Notes under the pieces: model-generated | What the model saw: the letters and a program-made list of their open reading frames with translations, nothing else | The model's database searches: none | What the model was told of the DNA's origin: nothing | Shown: piece by piece, positions 12,911-25,495 of the stretch | Layout of the letters: each line of letters opens with the position of its first letter | Numbering within the stretch: position 1 is the first letter of the stretch | Origin: Selaginella tamariscina | Taxonomy: Eukaryota > Streptophyta > Lycopodiopsida > Selaginellales > Selaginellaceae | DNA: 64,000 bases | Direction: 5' to 3' | NCBI GenBank assembly: GCA_003024785.1 | Contig: PUQB01000138.1 | Span: 1 to 64,000 of the forward strand | Position numbers and translations under genes: made by a program

Positions 12911-14981
12911 GTGGCTGTGGACGAGTTTGTACGTCTGTTGAGGTCCTGCAAAGCACCAAAGGACGTGTTCAAAGGCCGGCAGATACACAGGGACATATTA
13001 GACTGCCCAGATCTCTCCCTCCACAGACATACGCTGCTCTCCAACTTGGTTGTACAAATGTATGGGAAATGCGGATGTCTTGAAGATGCAAAGCAGGTAT
13101 TCGACCAGATTGTTTACCCCAACACATACTCGTGGAGTATACTACTCTGTGCATATGCCCAGAACGGGCATATGTATGAGGCCAGGAGCCTATATGATAA
13201 ACTGCCAGACCCAGACGTGGTTTCAGGAAACTCTGTGGTAACTGGGTATGTACAGGATGGAGATCCTTCCCAAGCTAAAGAAGTGTTTGATAGAATGCGT
13301 GTGAGGAATACAATCTCTTGGAATGCACTGCTCACTGCATTTGCCCAGAATGGGAAAATCATCCCAACGATGAGCATTATGGAGAAGATGCCTAACTGGA
13401 GCGTCATCTCGTGGACGGCCCTCATGGGAGCGTACATCAAAAGCGGGCAGTTACACCAAGGGAAGATGGTGTTCGACTGCATGCCAGAGAGGAACGTCAT
13501 CTCGTGGAATGCCATGGTCGCAGCATATGCCCAATATGGGCAATTCTCCGAGGCTATCTTAATGCTGAAGAAGATCCCGGAGATGAGCCTGGTGACTTCA
13601 AACACCATGATGGATGCACTTGCACGGAGTCGGCAAGTTGAGAGAGTGAAATCCATGTTTCAGAGGCTGCCCGAAGTCGATATATTCTCATGGAACACAC
13701 TTCTCGGCGCATTTGCTGACAATGGGGATCTACAGGAGGTAAGGAGTACATTCTTCCGGATGCCAGTGCGAAACCTCTTCTCGTGGAATCTCGTACTGCA
13801 AGGAGCTCTAGATGCAGGAGAAATGCAAGAGGCCAGTGGTACGTTCTACAGGATGCCGGAATGGAATGCTGTCTCATGGACGGTGATGATCCAAGCATTT
13901 GCGAAGAACGGGGAGCTGTGTAAAGCGAAAGATATGTTCGATAACATGCCGGAGAAGACTCTCAATGCAGAAACGGCCATGTTAGGTGGGTATATCCAGC
14001 TCGGGCATATGCATGAAGCAATGAAGTTCTTCTGTTGTATGGCTCAGCGGGACGTCGTGTCTTGGACTTGCATGGTAACAGGATATGCCCACGACGGACA
14101 TAACGCGAAGAAAGTCTTTGACAGGATGCCTAAGTGGGATATTGTCTCCAGCAATATCACTGTAGCTGCAAACGCTCAGATGGGCGAACTAGAGGTGGCC
14201 AAGTCTCTATTCCATACAATGCACGAGCGGAATGTCATCTCCTGGAACGCACTCACACTCGCATTTGTACAGAGACAGGAGCTCACAGAAGCCAAGGAAG
14301 CGTTCGACAAGATGCCACATCACGATGTCATCACTTGCACCACCATGGTTGTAGCGAATGCCAAGAACGGACAAATGCTAGACTCGGAGAAGCTCTTCAC
14401 TAGCATGCCAGACTGGGACTTGTGTTCGTGGAACTGCATGATGTCGGGATATGCTCAGAACGGACTCGTTGTGCCGGCAAAGAAACTGTTCGATAACATG
14501 CCGGTAAGAGATACAGTCTCGTGGAGCTCTCTCATTGCAGCCTACGCGAAGAACGGCCAAGGGACTGCAGCGTTAGAGTATTTCCATAGCATGGTAATGG
14601 AAGGGATGTCGCCTGACTGGGTATCATTCATGAGTGTCTTGAGCGCTTGCAGCTGCATAGGCGTACGGAAACTCACGTGTGAGTATTTCAAGATGATGAG
14701 CTTCGACTTCGGTACGGGCGTATCGAGGGAGCATTTCTTATGTATGATTGACAGCCTGGGGAGAGTCGGACTTGTTAACGAGGCCGAAGAGCTCGTACGA
14801 AGCATGCCTTTTATGCCGGATGAAGTTGCCTGGAGTACACTGCTTGCCGCCTGCCGACTGTACGGGAATGTAGAGGTTGCAGATGTCGCCGCACGGGAGT
14901 TGATCAAGATGGATCCAGAGAGGGCTCCAGCTTATGTTTTTGTTGTCAAATGTTTATGCTGACGAGAAAGAATATTCTTGA
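12911..14981 (+). CDS. S-type pentatricopeptide repeat protein with short E-like tail
   Basis: A sequence-specific organellar RNA-binding protein of the PLS group. It begins with an L-like segment (DEFVRLLRSCKAP, GRQIH) and MYGKCGCLEDAKQVFD. About 17 consecutive ~31-residue S-type motifs follow, each built on M P xx N/D V xSWN xx xxAxAQNG. The C-terminus has an L-like motif and an E1-like segment (MPDEVAWSTLLAACRLYGNV). There is no DYW deaminase domain. The in-frame reading ends at TGA 14960-14962 after an odd VFVVKCLC. One fewer T in the run at 14937-14941 gives VLLSNVYADE, as in the E domain, and a stop at 14979-14981. No ATG is in frame upstream of QMYGKCG: the open frame begins after a TGA near 12889, so a short 5' exon or an indel is likely. 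It is head to head with the NEDD8 protease, about 42 bp apart. Confidence 0.85.
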
Positions 14982-15020
14982 TTTGAATATTCAAATATGA
15001 CTCAAAATCTTATCTAAGAC

Positions 15021-15890
15021 ATGGAGGCACCTGCACCAGTCGATCTGTATGCGCAAGCACCTCCTGTTCACGAGCTTGTAGAGAAGGGAATTGCGGAAGT
15101 TCCCGAGGCGTATATTCAGCCGCAGCCGATTGAATATTCTCTAGAGAATGGCGCAGAGATACCCGTGATTGATCTTTCTTCCAAGGAGACTGTGAGCAAA
15201 GTCAGGGATGCATGTGAGAACTGGGGGTTCTTCCAGCTTGTTAACCATGGAATCCCCGAGTCAGTGGTGGGGAACATGCTGCAGGCCGCACAGGGTTTCT
15301 TCGATCTCCCATGGAGAGCAAGATGAAGTATTTCAGTGCCACCCCTGTTCCGAAATCAACCAGGTATTCTCTGCGGTTTGACGATGCGAGTGTGGTGGAC
15401 TGGAGGGATTTCCTGTTCCAAGGTGTGTGCTGCCCTCTGTCTGAACAAGTCATACAAACATGGCCGGACAAACCTCCTGCATACAGGTACTATACACATA
15501 CATACACACATATATGTATACACACCGATTGATGTAGAGATGCAAGTGCCAACTTCTGCAAGGAGATGCATGGTTTGGCTTATAAGATGCTCGAGCTTAT
15601 ATCCCAGAGTTTGGGACTCAGTCCAAGCCGGCTTGAAGAAGCTTCACAAGGTCTTGATCAGACGATGCTTATAAACAGGTACCTTCCGTGTCCTCAACCC
15701 GAGCTCGTGCTTGCACTCCGCAACCACTCGGATCCAAACACTGTGACTCTACTTGTACAAAATGAGGTTTCAGGCCTTCAAGTTCTCAAAGATGACACCT
15801 GGGTCACTGTACGTGGATTACCAAACTCTATCATTGTGAATGTTGGAGACCAAATTGAGGTAACTTTGATAATATATTACATCTCTCTCT

Positions 15891-15925
<35 letters not shown>

Positions 15926-16182
15926 GGATATGTTACTTAGATTATGAGCAATGGCAAGTACAAGAGCGTTGAACACCGAGCATTGGCGAACTCCAAGTCG
16001 ACCAGGTTATCCATTGCAAGCTTCTTTGAGCCGTCAAATGTGATCGGACCCTGCCCGAGCTTGTTGATGTGGATCATCCTGCGCTCTTCAATTCGATGAC
16101 TTACAGCGAATATAAGCGTATATTCCTTGCTAAGCAGGCCAAGAGCAAAACAGTAATTGCCCAAGTAAAAAATACAACATAA
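15021..16182 (+). CDS. 2-oxoglutarate/Fe(II)-dependent dioxygenase (DOXC clade), two apparent frameshifts
   Basis: A soluble oxidase of plant specialised metabolism; the layout resembles the F6'H/SRG1 group, substrate unknown. It starts MEAPAPVDLYAQAPPVHELV, then IPVIDLSS and WGFFQLVNHGIPE in the DIOX_N domain. Introns lie at 15487-15537 (51 bp) and 15860-15940 (81 bp, with a CT/TA tract). The 2OG-FeII domain keeps the 2OG tyrosine region YLPCPQPE, the iron triad His and Asp of NHSDPNT, the His of SVEHRAL and the RLS motif. The end is KTVIAQVKNTT with TAA at 16180-16182. Frame changes occur at CCC 15308-15310 (four restores DLPMESKMKYF) and CCC 16049-16051 (four restores IGPLPELVD). Every catalytic residue is present. 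Confidence 0.88.
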
Positions 16183-16952
16183 AAAATTATATATAATACA
16201 CATACTTGGCTAAGTATGTGTGTCGTGTATATTATACACTCATTATCAAATAAGAGACCACCTTGACTTTGTTGTGGTTATATTAGCTCTTTATGTATGT
16301 ATGTACTGAATATGTGTATGTATGTATATATACAATAGAGCATTCAGGAAGATGGTTAATATTTATCCACCACACACAGAGTACTGTTTCTTTTTTTTAT
16401 TTTTTGTGTCTGTGCGCGCGCGCGTGCGTGTGCAAGGAAATAGAAAACTTGATCTTATATATAAGATTGTGTAAACTTATATTGAACTATAAAACTCGAT
16501 ACACATACTGCACTTGTTTATGTATATTTATACGTGAACAAACGCGCACGCGTGCAGACACACACACGCACACGCAACACAGACAGACCTGTGTATGAAG
16601 TTCTAAGTCCATATGCTTGTACACATGAAATGTGTACAAAATATGTGGGTGTGGTCAACAGTTTTTCTGAACGATATTCTTTACCTTCAGTAGTTTTTTA
16701 CTAATGCAATTCCATATGAGAGTGGAACATATGTAAATTGTGATAATAATAATTAAAATAACTCTCTAATCTATAAACATCAGTATCAAATACTTGAATG
16801 TCTAACCTTGTTGACTTACTAATACTAATTAGTAGCAATTTTTTTTCTTCTTAAAATATTTAAAAGGGAACAATTCCATACTCAATAAAAGTTTCGTTTC
16901 ATGTAATTCTATGTTCCTGTATTCTTTGTGTATGTAAGTTTGTGTGGGCGTT

Positions 16953-16986
<34 letters not shown>

Positions 16987-19066
16987 AGAGAGAGAGATCT
17001 AGACCACATAACCACATGATATATACTCTGAATACACATTTAAGAATACCAGAATTTTTTTATATACAGAAAAATGAGCCATGGATGTGGTGTGTACTCA
17101 GATGTGTGCAAGCAAGTCCAAGAGATTTTAAGTCAATGGATGCGTAACATAGTTTTGAAATACAACGTGTACACACACACATATGTATGTGTGTATCTAT
17201 ATTTCTATACACATTGAATGTGTGTATGCAACTCTGTATATTATTATTATTATTTACAACGTTTATATTCACCTAATAAAAATTAAAAGGAACACATACT
17301 CAAATTTATCCTTAAATTATTATGACTTAATTATAATTACTACTCATATAGAATGTCAACTGGTCTGATAGTATTACATCAATTGTAATTGTTTTAACCA
17401 TAAAATCTTTTGTTTGTGTGTATTATCAATAGTATTTTATATTTATATGCTTTCTTTTATTAAAGTTTTCAAAATCTACATCATTTAAATTTGAAATTAG
17501 CTTAAATTTTATTTGAACTTTCAATAGTGAAGATCGAGTCCTTTATAACCATTGATAAGCTCACTTATGCTCATGTAGTAATCTTATAATTATTTTGATT
17601 ATGCCTAATATAATAATAAATTACAATTTATATTACAAATTCAAGTTATAATATGTGCGAGTTTTAATAGTCTTCAAACATGTTCCTATGAGAATATAAT
17701 ATATTATGCCTAATATAACACTAAATTATAATACTCCAACGTGGCATTTTATGAAATTATTTAAAATGAATTGAGTAAAACAAAAATTTAAGAGTAAAAA
17801 TATAATACAGACCCACTGATTCAATCATGTTTAAGTGTGTTAAATGTGAGTTTTTGTTGTTTAAATTATTCTTTTATTAATATTAAATTTACTATTATAT
17901 AATTTAGTAATATTTGGTGGTGTCGAATTTATTATATTGTTATAATATTTAATGAAAATGTGTATATGTTCTTGTTTCTTGTAATATTAAAAAGTAAATA
18001 AATTAATAAATATACACATATAGTAATCCCTCTATAATTTATAACCTTAGTGGACTCATAAATTTTTAAGTTATTAAATGTTAAAAATTATCTTTCAAGA
18101 CATGTTTTTTATATTGTTGGACGTGTTGTTCACATGTTTAATTAACTTTTAGAGTTATTATATAAATTATGAATTTTTTTAATCTTTTTCACAATAGTAT
18201 ATGTTAAAGATTATTTGCAAACACAATGGCTTACATTCACACATGGCATATCTGGTTATTTGGACCTACCTAAATGCATTTCACAATTGTTATAAATAAT
18301 ATCCTTTCTCTTTTCTTTATTTTATTCCATTTGATAATTTTTATTTATCTTTTCATTATAGTTTACAAAGTATAAGTTTAATCATTGTGAAATGAGCATG
18401 GTGGATATAAAAAATTGTAAGTTACCAAAGAATATAAGGAATAAGTTATTAAAATGATTATTATACTAATAAATAAATAAGATATAATTTTTTTTTTTAA
18501 AAACTATTATACAAATTCTTTTAATAAATATATAATAAACTTAGTAACATTAGTATTAAAGCTTTATCAAAGTCAAACTTATTATTTATGTTAATAGTAT
18601 AATATTTAATTGTTGTCATTATTTTATTCACATTTGTTAACTATGTTAATAGCATAATAATATTTTAATATTGTTGTTGTTGTTTTCTTCACATGGATAT
18701 AAAATTATTATATACAAAATAATCACAAGAAATCCGACCTCACATGTACAATTGGTAATCATGGTTAATTCTACTAAAATATATACTAATTTAGTTATTA
18801 AAAAATATTATCCTTTACAAAATAGAATTCAAAAAAAATAAAAATAAAAAATTTATGATCTTTCAAAATATTATAAAAGTTAAGTTGTACAAAGAAGGTT
18901 AATTTGATAATTAAGATTAAGAACATTAAAATTAAAAAAGTATGTTTTATGAAGTGAAATTTATTGGCATATGTTCAAAATAAATAATAAAAATATACTC
19001 TATTTTATTTCATTTTTAATATAATATTTACACAAGTAATAAAAAAATTACAACTCGTACATGCAA
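16183..19066. other. AT-rich intergenic region
   Basis: About 2.9 kb with no supported gene. TG, CA and GA microsatellites lie at 16410-16435, 16540-16580 and 16954-16998 (TA then GA). A poly-T/A-rich spacer runs from 17280 up to the retrotransposon LTR. Nothing else is recognised. Confidence 0.6.
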
Positions 19067-19271
19067 TGCTGTATTTGGTATATAAGGTATATCTCCACGT
19101 ATACTCTGCCATGGAGGTTGGCACTAGGATTCATACACACTAATTTGGGAACTAGCTAATTTGGGCACTATGATTTACTTGGCACCAAGAGTGCTAATCT
19201 TGGCATAGACACTTAGTATAAATGCCTTGTATGAATTAGACCTAATTGAATCATATTTGGTATTCACACCC
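19067..19271 (+). repeat. 5' LTR
   Basis: The left direct repeat begins TGCTGTATTTGGTATA and ends ...GGTATTCACA. A TATA-like TATAAAT follows CACTTAGTA near 19213-19225. Left and right copies differ by scattered substitutions and small indels. The exact ends are approximate. Confidence 0.75.
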
Positions 19272-19391
19272 TCTCTCATTGGTGGAGATGTTAGGCGGTC
19301 CTTTAAAGGCTTAGTTTTTCTGTGTTCTTTTTGTCTCCCTCTCCCCTTATTGTTCTTGTTCGTGACGGCGAACGAAGAAAGGTGGTTGTAG

Positions 19392-20300
19392 TTGTTCGAT
19401 GCATTCCAATTGAGCGTGGCGAATCAAATTGCTCTCTTGCGGGAAATTCACCAAGGTATGCAACAGAATGCCAGTATGCCACATAGTGCCAATCCACACC
19501 TTTTGGGTTCAAATCCACGTGTCCATCCAGAGTTCTTCAAGGGGGAGGTTGGAGCAGACGTGTACCATTGGTGGGAACATTTTCAAGGGATTGCTGACTA
19601 CCATGGATGGTTGATCCCAGCGGTTGCGAGAGTTCCCAACGTGTTGCAAGGACTTGCCTTGCAATGGTACAATGGTGTCCCCGTTCTTGATCGACAAGAT
19701 TGGAACATCTTATCCCAGCGTTTAAAGCAAGCTTTTGGTAAGCCCGAGGATTCTGCTGCAGCTTTTCCCATGACTTGAAGCAAGTGTCGGGAGAGACCGT
19801 TCCAACGATTCGGGATTAAGTTTCGAAACTTGGTCAATCGTGCGGATCCAAGCATGACAGAACGGGTACGATTGGGCTTGTTATGGCCGGCTCTTCGCCC
19901 TGATTTGGCTGGCTTGGTGGAGGGATTTGGTCCTTCGACTGTGGAGGAGGCCTTGCGGATTGCACAGCGATTTGAGAACTCGTTGGGGCAGCACAACGTG
20001 TATCCTGTATCGGCACCTATTCCTGGGACTTCTGACATCATCTGTTCCGATGGAGGTGGGTGCTGTTCAGATGGAGGACCAGTCCTAGGCCGCAGGAGGG
20101 GCCCAGGCCAAGTTCTGGTTGGTGTGGTGTGGTTGTGGTCGTGGGCGGAACATTCAGTGCTATGAGTGCCGAGGTTGGGGACATGTTGCACGAGCATGTG
20201 CAAATCGACATCAAGTAGCTGCCATCGAGACTGCAGAAGAAGTGAGACTCTTCCGCAGCCGGAAAACGAGGAGTAGTGCATGGGGTGTCAGAGGACCCAT
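19392..20300 (+). pseudogene. retrotransposon gag region with CCHC zinc knuckle
   Basis: An open frame from 19392 to about 19778 encodes a capsid-like domain (FFKGEVGADVYHWWEHFQ; LALQWYNG). After one frame change the homology continues to a zinc knuckle at 20158-20199 (CYECRGWGHVARAC, CX2CX4HX4C). It is typical of plant gypsy gag. Frame breaks near 19775 and 20090 make it non-functional as read. Confidence 0.8.
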
Positions 20301-20444
20301 GCACTAGGCACATTGCACCACCTCTGAAGAACTTGATTCCAGCACATGGTCGACACTTCCCCGAAGCACCTTTGTTCTTCCATGCTTGTGTGGGCATAGG
20401 GGTCTCGAGTGAGTTACTGGACACTGAGCATTTTATGTTTGTAT

Positions 20445-22120
20445 TCTCGCATGGTAGAAGGAACTCCTGTTTCAGTCCTGGTGGACTCCGGATCCAGTAT
20501 ATCTTCTATCAATCGATCAGTAGCGGAGTCCTTGCACTTGCACACAGTACCAGCTGAGCGAACTTTGAAGGTAGTGTTTGCTGATAAGAAGTCTTTTGCT
20601 GATCACATCGAATTGCACATGTGCCTGTGGTGTTAGGAGGATACCATCATATCTACTTCCGTTGCAGGTGATGCCGAGCCAAGTCCATGACATCATCTCG
20701 GTGTCAATTGGCTTCGTGCGGTCAAGGCAAGATGTGATTTTGAATGCACGTTGTCTATCCAGGATGCCCCCCATTGCAGGCTACAGACATGCACCGAATG
20801 GCATGGCGGCAACATTGCAGGGCATGTGCCTAAGGCAGAGCCTTCTCCAGAGCAACGAGCTAAGGACATTAAGGACTTGTTGGCGAGGTATCCGAGCCTA
20901 TTCAAACCCATTGTAGGAGCTGTGAATCCCCTGTTGACTATTCAGCATCACATCCCGATTGGTACAACTCGCTCGATCAGGATGGGGCTCAGGTGACGAT
21001 CTCCAAAAGAAAGATATCCTGAATCGTTTGTGAGGGAGATGCTAGAGTTGAAGGTGATACGTAAGTCCGAAGTCCGTGGGCAGCAGAACCACACCTAGTT
21101 CCGAAGCCAGATGGGACTACACGTTTCACTATTGACTTCAGGCCATTGAATGATGTTTTGTTCAGATTTATATCCACTACCAAGGGTGGATGATTTTTCG
21201 ATGCATTGGGGAATAGCCGGTACTTCACTATCCTTGACATGGCTTCATGGCAGATCCCTATGGCTCCTGAAGATGCACAAAGTAACATTTCGAACACCAT
21301 CCGGCTTGTACGATTTACGATTCATGCCATTTGGGTTGGTGAGGCCCCAGCAACCTTCCAGCGATGATGGACGAGCTATTGGAGGGCTTTGAAGAATTTG
21401 CGTGTGTATATTGACGACCTTCTAATTCACTATGTTACATGGGAGAAGCACCTTCAGCAGTTAGAACGGGTCCTGCAGGATTGGTGCAATACAGACTAAA
21501 GTTGAAAAAGTAGAAGTGCAAGTTCAGATGTACCTCCTTGAAGTACTTAGGATTCATCATCACGGCAGAAGGTGTGAAGCCGGATCCTGGATGTAAGAGA
21601 ATTTCTGCTCTTGAGTCAGTGGTGGACTTGTAGCGGTTTCTTGGGAAGGTGACATACCTAGCAAGGTTTGTTCTGTAGTTCTCAATCTGACAGCCCCATT
21701 GTGAGGATTGTTAAAACAAGGAGTTTAGTTCCTATGGTCCAAGAAGTGTGAGAAGGCGTTCGAGGATGTTAAGGCACTACTGGGATCTCCACCTTTGTTG
21801 CGGTATTCAGACTTCACTAAATCCTTTATTCTTCGGATCAATGTTTTAAATGTCGAGTTGGGGGCAGATCTGTTGCAAGAGACTCCCGATGGTCAATAGT
21901 ACTCGATTGCTTATGCAAGTCGGAGCCTTAGTGATGTAGAAAAAAATTATTCCACCATGGACAAGGAATGTCTAGTAGTCGTATGAACCTTTCAGAAGTT
22001 CCATGCGTATTTAAATGGCTCCAACACATTGTTATAAACCGATCATGCTGCAATCAACTCGATCATGAAAGGAGAAATGTGACGGAACGACTTCACATTG
22101 GGCTTTAATTTTGCAAGAAT
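20445..22120 (+). pseudogene. retrotransposon protease, reverse transcriptase and RNase H remnants
   Basis: The aspartic protease active site VLVDSGSSIS lies at about 20475-20505. Reverse transcriptase motifs follow: PKPDGTTRFTIDFRPLND near 21100-21155, PFGL near 21330, and the catalytic YIDDL at 21408-21422. RNase H-like sequence (LGADLLQETPDG, YASRSLS, YSTMDKECL) runs to about 22075. Multiple stops and frame changes interrupt the reading. Confidence 0.8.
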
Positions 22121-22599
22121 ATCATTTTCGGGTTGGTCATCGCCCAGGATCTAGCATGGTGGACATGGACGCGTTATCCCGAGCTCCTGTGGTAGTGGCA
22201 ATCCCTGTGGCATTGTTGCTCGATGCCCTCCCTGATCGAGTCCTTTTGAAGCGGGAAGACATTGTGGAGGCCCAAAAGATGGAGCCATGATCAAGAGGTT
22301 GCGTGAGGTCTTGAGTAGTGAGGTACCCTGTGAGGATCTTAACTTTCGTACATATGCATGATCTTTTAAATTGATGGATGACAGTTGGAGACAGTTCTAA
22401 GTGTTGGTGGAATTTACATTAACTCTTGGTTGCAGTTCTTTCATGACAACCGATGTCCAGACACATGGGATTCCAACGATGCCTTGAGAGGATTGGTAGC
22501 ACTTGTATTAGCCCCGATTGCGGCAAGACCTGCATGAGTACATTATATGTGTCCGGAGTGTCAATGGCATAACATGTCCACACTTCCTCTGCTGCAACC

Positions 22600-23527
22600 C
22601 TGGAGCCAATTCGAGTTTCTGCCCCTTTGAGTGGTAGCTTATGACATCATGGGACCATTTCTTGTGCCGCAGTTTGGTAATCGATACATCATGTGCTCTG
22701 ATTACTTGACTCGGTGGGTAGAAGTGTGTGCTTTGCCAGATGCTATAGCACTTCTATCATCAATTCTTACTAGCTCAAGTGGTGCTAAGGCATGGTTGCC
22801 CCGAACGAATTTTATCGATCAAGGACCAGGCCCAATAGCAGAAGCAGTAGCTTTGTTGATGTGACAATTGCAGATCTGACAATCTTTGCCTCAGCTTATC
22901 ATCCTGAGACTGATGGTTTGGTGGAGCGGTTGAACAGAACTTCAAAGTCATGCTTGCCAAGTATGTGAGCCCTGACCATGGATTGGGATATGTGGCTTCC
23001 ATATCTCCAATTTCGCTTATGTTTTAGCCCCTCACAAGTCAATAAAAATTTCCCGTTCAAAGCTTTGTATGGTTGTGAACCTATGTTACCGCCAATAGTT
23101 GGCATCACTCCTCACAAGGCACAATATATGGATGGGCGTATGTGGTTGGAGCATTTGAACCAAGTCCTTCCTCTGTTGTATGCTCAAGGTGGAGAATAGT
23201 TAGCTTGGGCACAAGAATATCAGTGTCGAACTTACAATCAATGACATCGAACGCCACCTCAATATCAAGTGGGAGATTTGGTTCTTGTCAAGTTTCCAAG
23301 GCTAGAGGATCAAACACACACAACATGACTTCGGTCGCGATGGGTTGGGCCTTGGAGTGTTGAAGAACAGTTGGGGATGCAAGTGTATCGCTTAAAGCGG
23401 CATGATAGTGTTTGGGAGTCACAACATGTCACTCATGTATGTCGGTTATTACCGTTTCACCACGGACACTCATCCAAGGAGGAGGACAACTTTGATAGGC
23501 AGACATCACGTCTTGAGAGGGGGAAGA
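22600..23527 (+). pseudogene. retrotransposon integrase remnant and polypurine tract
   Basis: The integrase core (VAYDIMGPF, YIMCSDYLTRWVE, then ETDGLVERLN in another frame near 22905) and downstream FxALYGCEPMLPP-type sequence match plant gypsy integrases. The reading is broken by several indels. The element ends in a G/A-rich polypurine tract next to the 3' LTR. Confidence 0.75.
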
Positions 23528-23734
23528 TGTAAGGTTCCATGGTATATACTATGTATATACGTCACATATACTCTGCCATGGAGGTGTCATGTGGCACTAG
23601 GATTCAGGCACATTAATTTGGGCATTGGCTAATCTAATTTACTTGGCACCAAGAGTGTTAATCCTGACACAGACACTTAGTATAAATACCTTGTATGAGT
23701 CAGACCTAATCGAATCATATTTGGTATTCACACC
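23528..23734 (+). repeat. 3' LTR
   Basis: The right direct repeat begins TGTAAGGTTCCATGG immediately after the polypurine tract and ends near TTTGGTATTCACACC, matching the 5' LTR with substitutions. Confidence 0.75.
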
Positions 23735-23847
23735 AGTCTCAAAGTATGTTATAAAATGTATTCTTATTTTTTTATATTTACATAAAAGTTTTATTATTGA
23801 TTTTATATACAAATATATATCCATATGTATGTCACGACACACGTACT

Positions 23848-23960
23848 AGGTCTGGAGCGTGGTTAGGTGTCATCCTGATCAATGTGGCCTTTTGGTCCAA
23901 AGTCACGCCTACTACTCCAGAGGTAGGGGTTCAAATCCCATGGAACGTGACAGAGTATAT
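23848..23960 (+). mobile_element. tRNA-derived SINE-like element (pol III A and B boxes)
   Basis: An A-box-like TGGCCTTTTGG lies at 23885-23895 and a B-box GGTTCAAATCC at 23928-23938, 33 bp apart as in tRNA genes and plant SINEs. The sequence between them (ACTACTCCAGAGGTAGGGG) resembles the tRNA-related head of plant SINEs. No convincing cloverleaf with an acceptor stem closes around it, so a functional tRNA is unlikely. An A-rich stretch (GAAAAAAAGAAAG) follows about 50 bp downstream. It lies just outside the 3' LTR. Confidence 0.5.
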
Positions 23961-24590
23961 GTAACTACTCAATAGAGTGCATATTAATAATTCTAAAAAC
24001 TTGAAAAAAAGAAAGCATAATTCATGTTTAAGTCATTACACTGGAAAAGATTTACACATTTAAATAATTAATTAAAACAATTATAAAACACTTAAAAAAT
24101 TAAAGTAAATTTAGCTAAAATGTCAACTGTTTATTGTGTTTGTATGTGCTTCTATGTGTAATTTTATATATATATACTTGACATTTTATTGTCACAAAAC
24201 TCTTGTGTGTGTATTATCGATTTTATAATATACTTATAAATATAATACAAATTTTAAATTTGAATTTAAATTTTTAAGAATCAAAATCTAAATTTTTCAA
24301 TATAGATTTTCAACGGTGGAAATCAAACTTTGTATAACCATTGATATTCTCAATCACACTTACCTAATAATTTTATAATTGTTTTTAAATATATTAAATA
24401 TAATACTTGTATTATATATAAATTTTGAGATATGTTCAAAATATTCTTCATTAAAGGAATATATTGCTGTCATGTGTGTTGTTTCATATATACATGTAAT
24501 TATTGTGTTGTGTGTGCATGCCAGACATTGATAATTACACATTAGATAAGTTTCTTTGAACTCGTGTAAACGGATATATGTACATGTTTG

Positions 24591-24672
<82 letters not shown>

Positions 24673-25445
24673 GTGAGTGTGAGTGAGTGAGTGAGTGACA
24701 CTGTGTGTAATAACATATTCATTTCTCCAACTTATATACAACTTAGTGTTATATTTTATAATTATATGATAAACATTAGTATACTTGTGTATTAAACATA
24801 ATAATACTCTTATACCATGTTTATATTTTTTGAGTATTTAAAAATGGAGATGTGTATATGTATTAACTTTTTGAAGATTATTACTTCTTAAATAAATTTA
24901 ATTTATTTGATTATAATATATCTTTAATTTATATGTATTAAACTCCCTTGCCTTAAATTTACATATTATTAACATATTTAAATTATCATTTCTTAAATTT
25001 AATTTGTAATAATTTATAAACTTCATTAAACAGCAAATCTTTTTTTTTTCAAGCAGTACTAAACCAAAGCTATATTATTTTACACTTACGTGAGAATATT
25101 AGGTTTTGAAATAGAATATAAATGACGCAAATCTTACTTCAACTTCAAATTCTATTAAAAATAATATAAAGTAGAAATATAATAATAATACTTTATATAT
25201 TTAATGTTTGGTATTTTTAGTAATTCCTACAAGTAGCGGAATAATAAGATACTAAATTTATATTATTCTTGAAGTGAATATAGAATAAACATTGAAGTGA
25301 TGTACTATATGATACAGTCTTATCAACAAAGTAAAATCTCGCCTTCTAGTGCATGCGGGCACGCTTGCGTGCGCACACACACTACATAGCATATATTCTG
25401 TTTATTATATTGCTTGTAATATTTACATTCTTTTAACAAGCAGTA
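23961..25445. other. AT-rich spacer with a large compound microsatellite
   Basis: No supported gene. The main structure is a (TA)n(GA)n(GTGA)n tract at about 24597-24700. The long minus-strand ORFs over it are dinucleotide artefacts (runs of SLSL and IYIY). Confidence 0.7.
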
Positions 25446-25449
25446 AGCT

Positions 25450-25469
25450 GGTTTAGGGTTTAGGGTTTT
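25450..25469. repeat. interstitial plant telomere-type repeat (TTTAGGG)
   Basis: About two and a half units of TTTAGGG lie just downstream of the transporter stop codon. Similar short stretches occur near 9180, 39685 and 39735. They may act as telo-box-like motifs or be chance; too short for a telomere relic. Confidence 0.5.
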
Positions 25470-25495
25470 GTATTATATAACTGTTTGGCCATTTT

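Larger units (their letters stand above)
19067..23734 (+). mobile_element. degenerate Ty3/gypsy-type LTR retrotransposon (~4.7 kb)
   Basis: Flanked by direct repeats of about 205 bp (19067-19271 and 23528-23734). Both carry CTCTGCCATGGAGGT, ACTTGGCACCAAGAGTG, CACTTAGTATAAAT and TTTGGTATTCACACC. A purine-rich tract (GAGAGGGGGAAGA, ending 23527) precedes the second copy, as a polypurine tract should. The order gag (CCHC knuckle), protease (DSG), reverse transcriptase (YIDD), RNase H, integrase is Ty3/gypsy. Stops and frame changes occur throughout pol, so it is not autonomous. The LTRs are visibly diverged, implying an old insertion. I found no clean target-site duplication and no certain tRNA primer-binding site. 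Confidence 0.88.

Noticed and set aside
23880-23950. Functional tRNA gene
   Set aside because: A and B boxes are present, but I cannot form an acceptor stem or a proper anticodon arm.
24360-24741. Leu/Ser-rich ORFs near 24.4-24.7 kb
   Set aside because: They are translations of a (TA)n(GA)n microsatellite.
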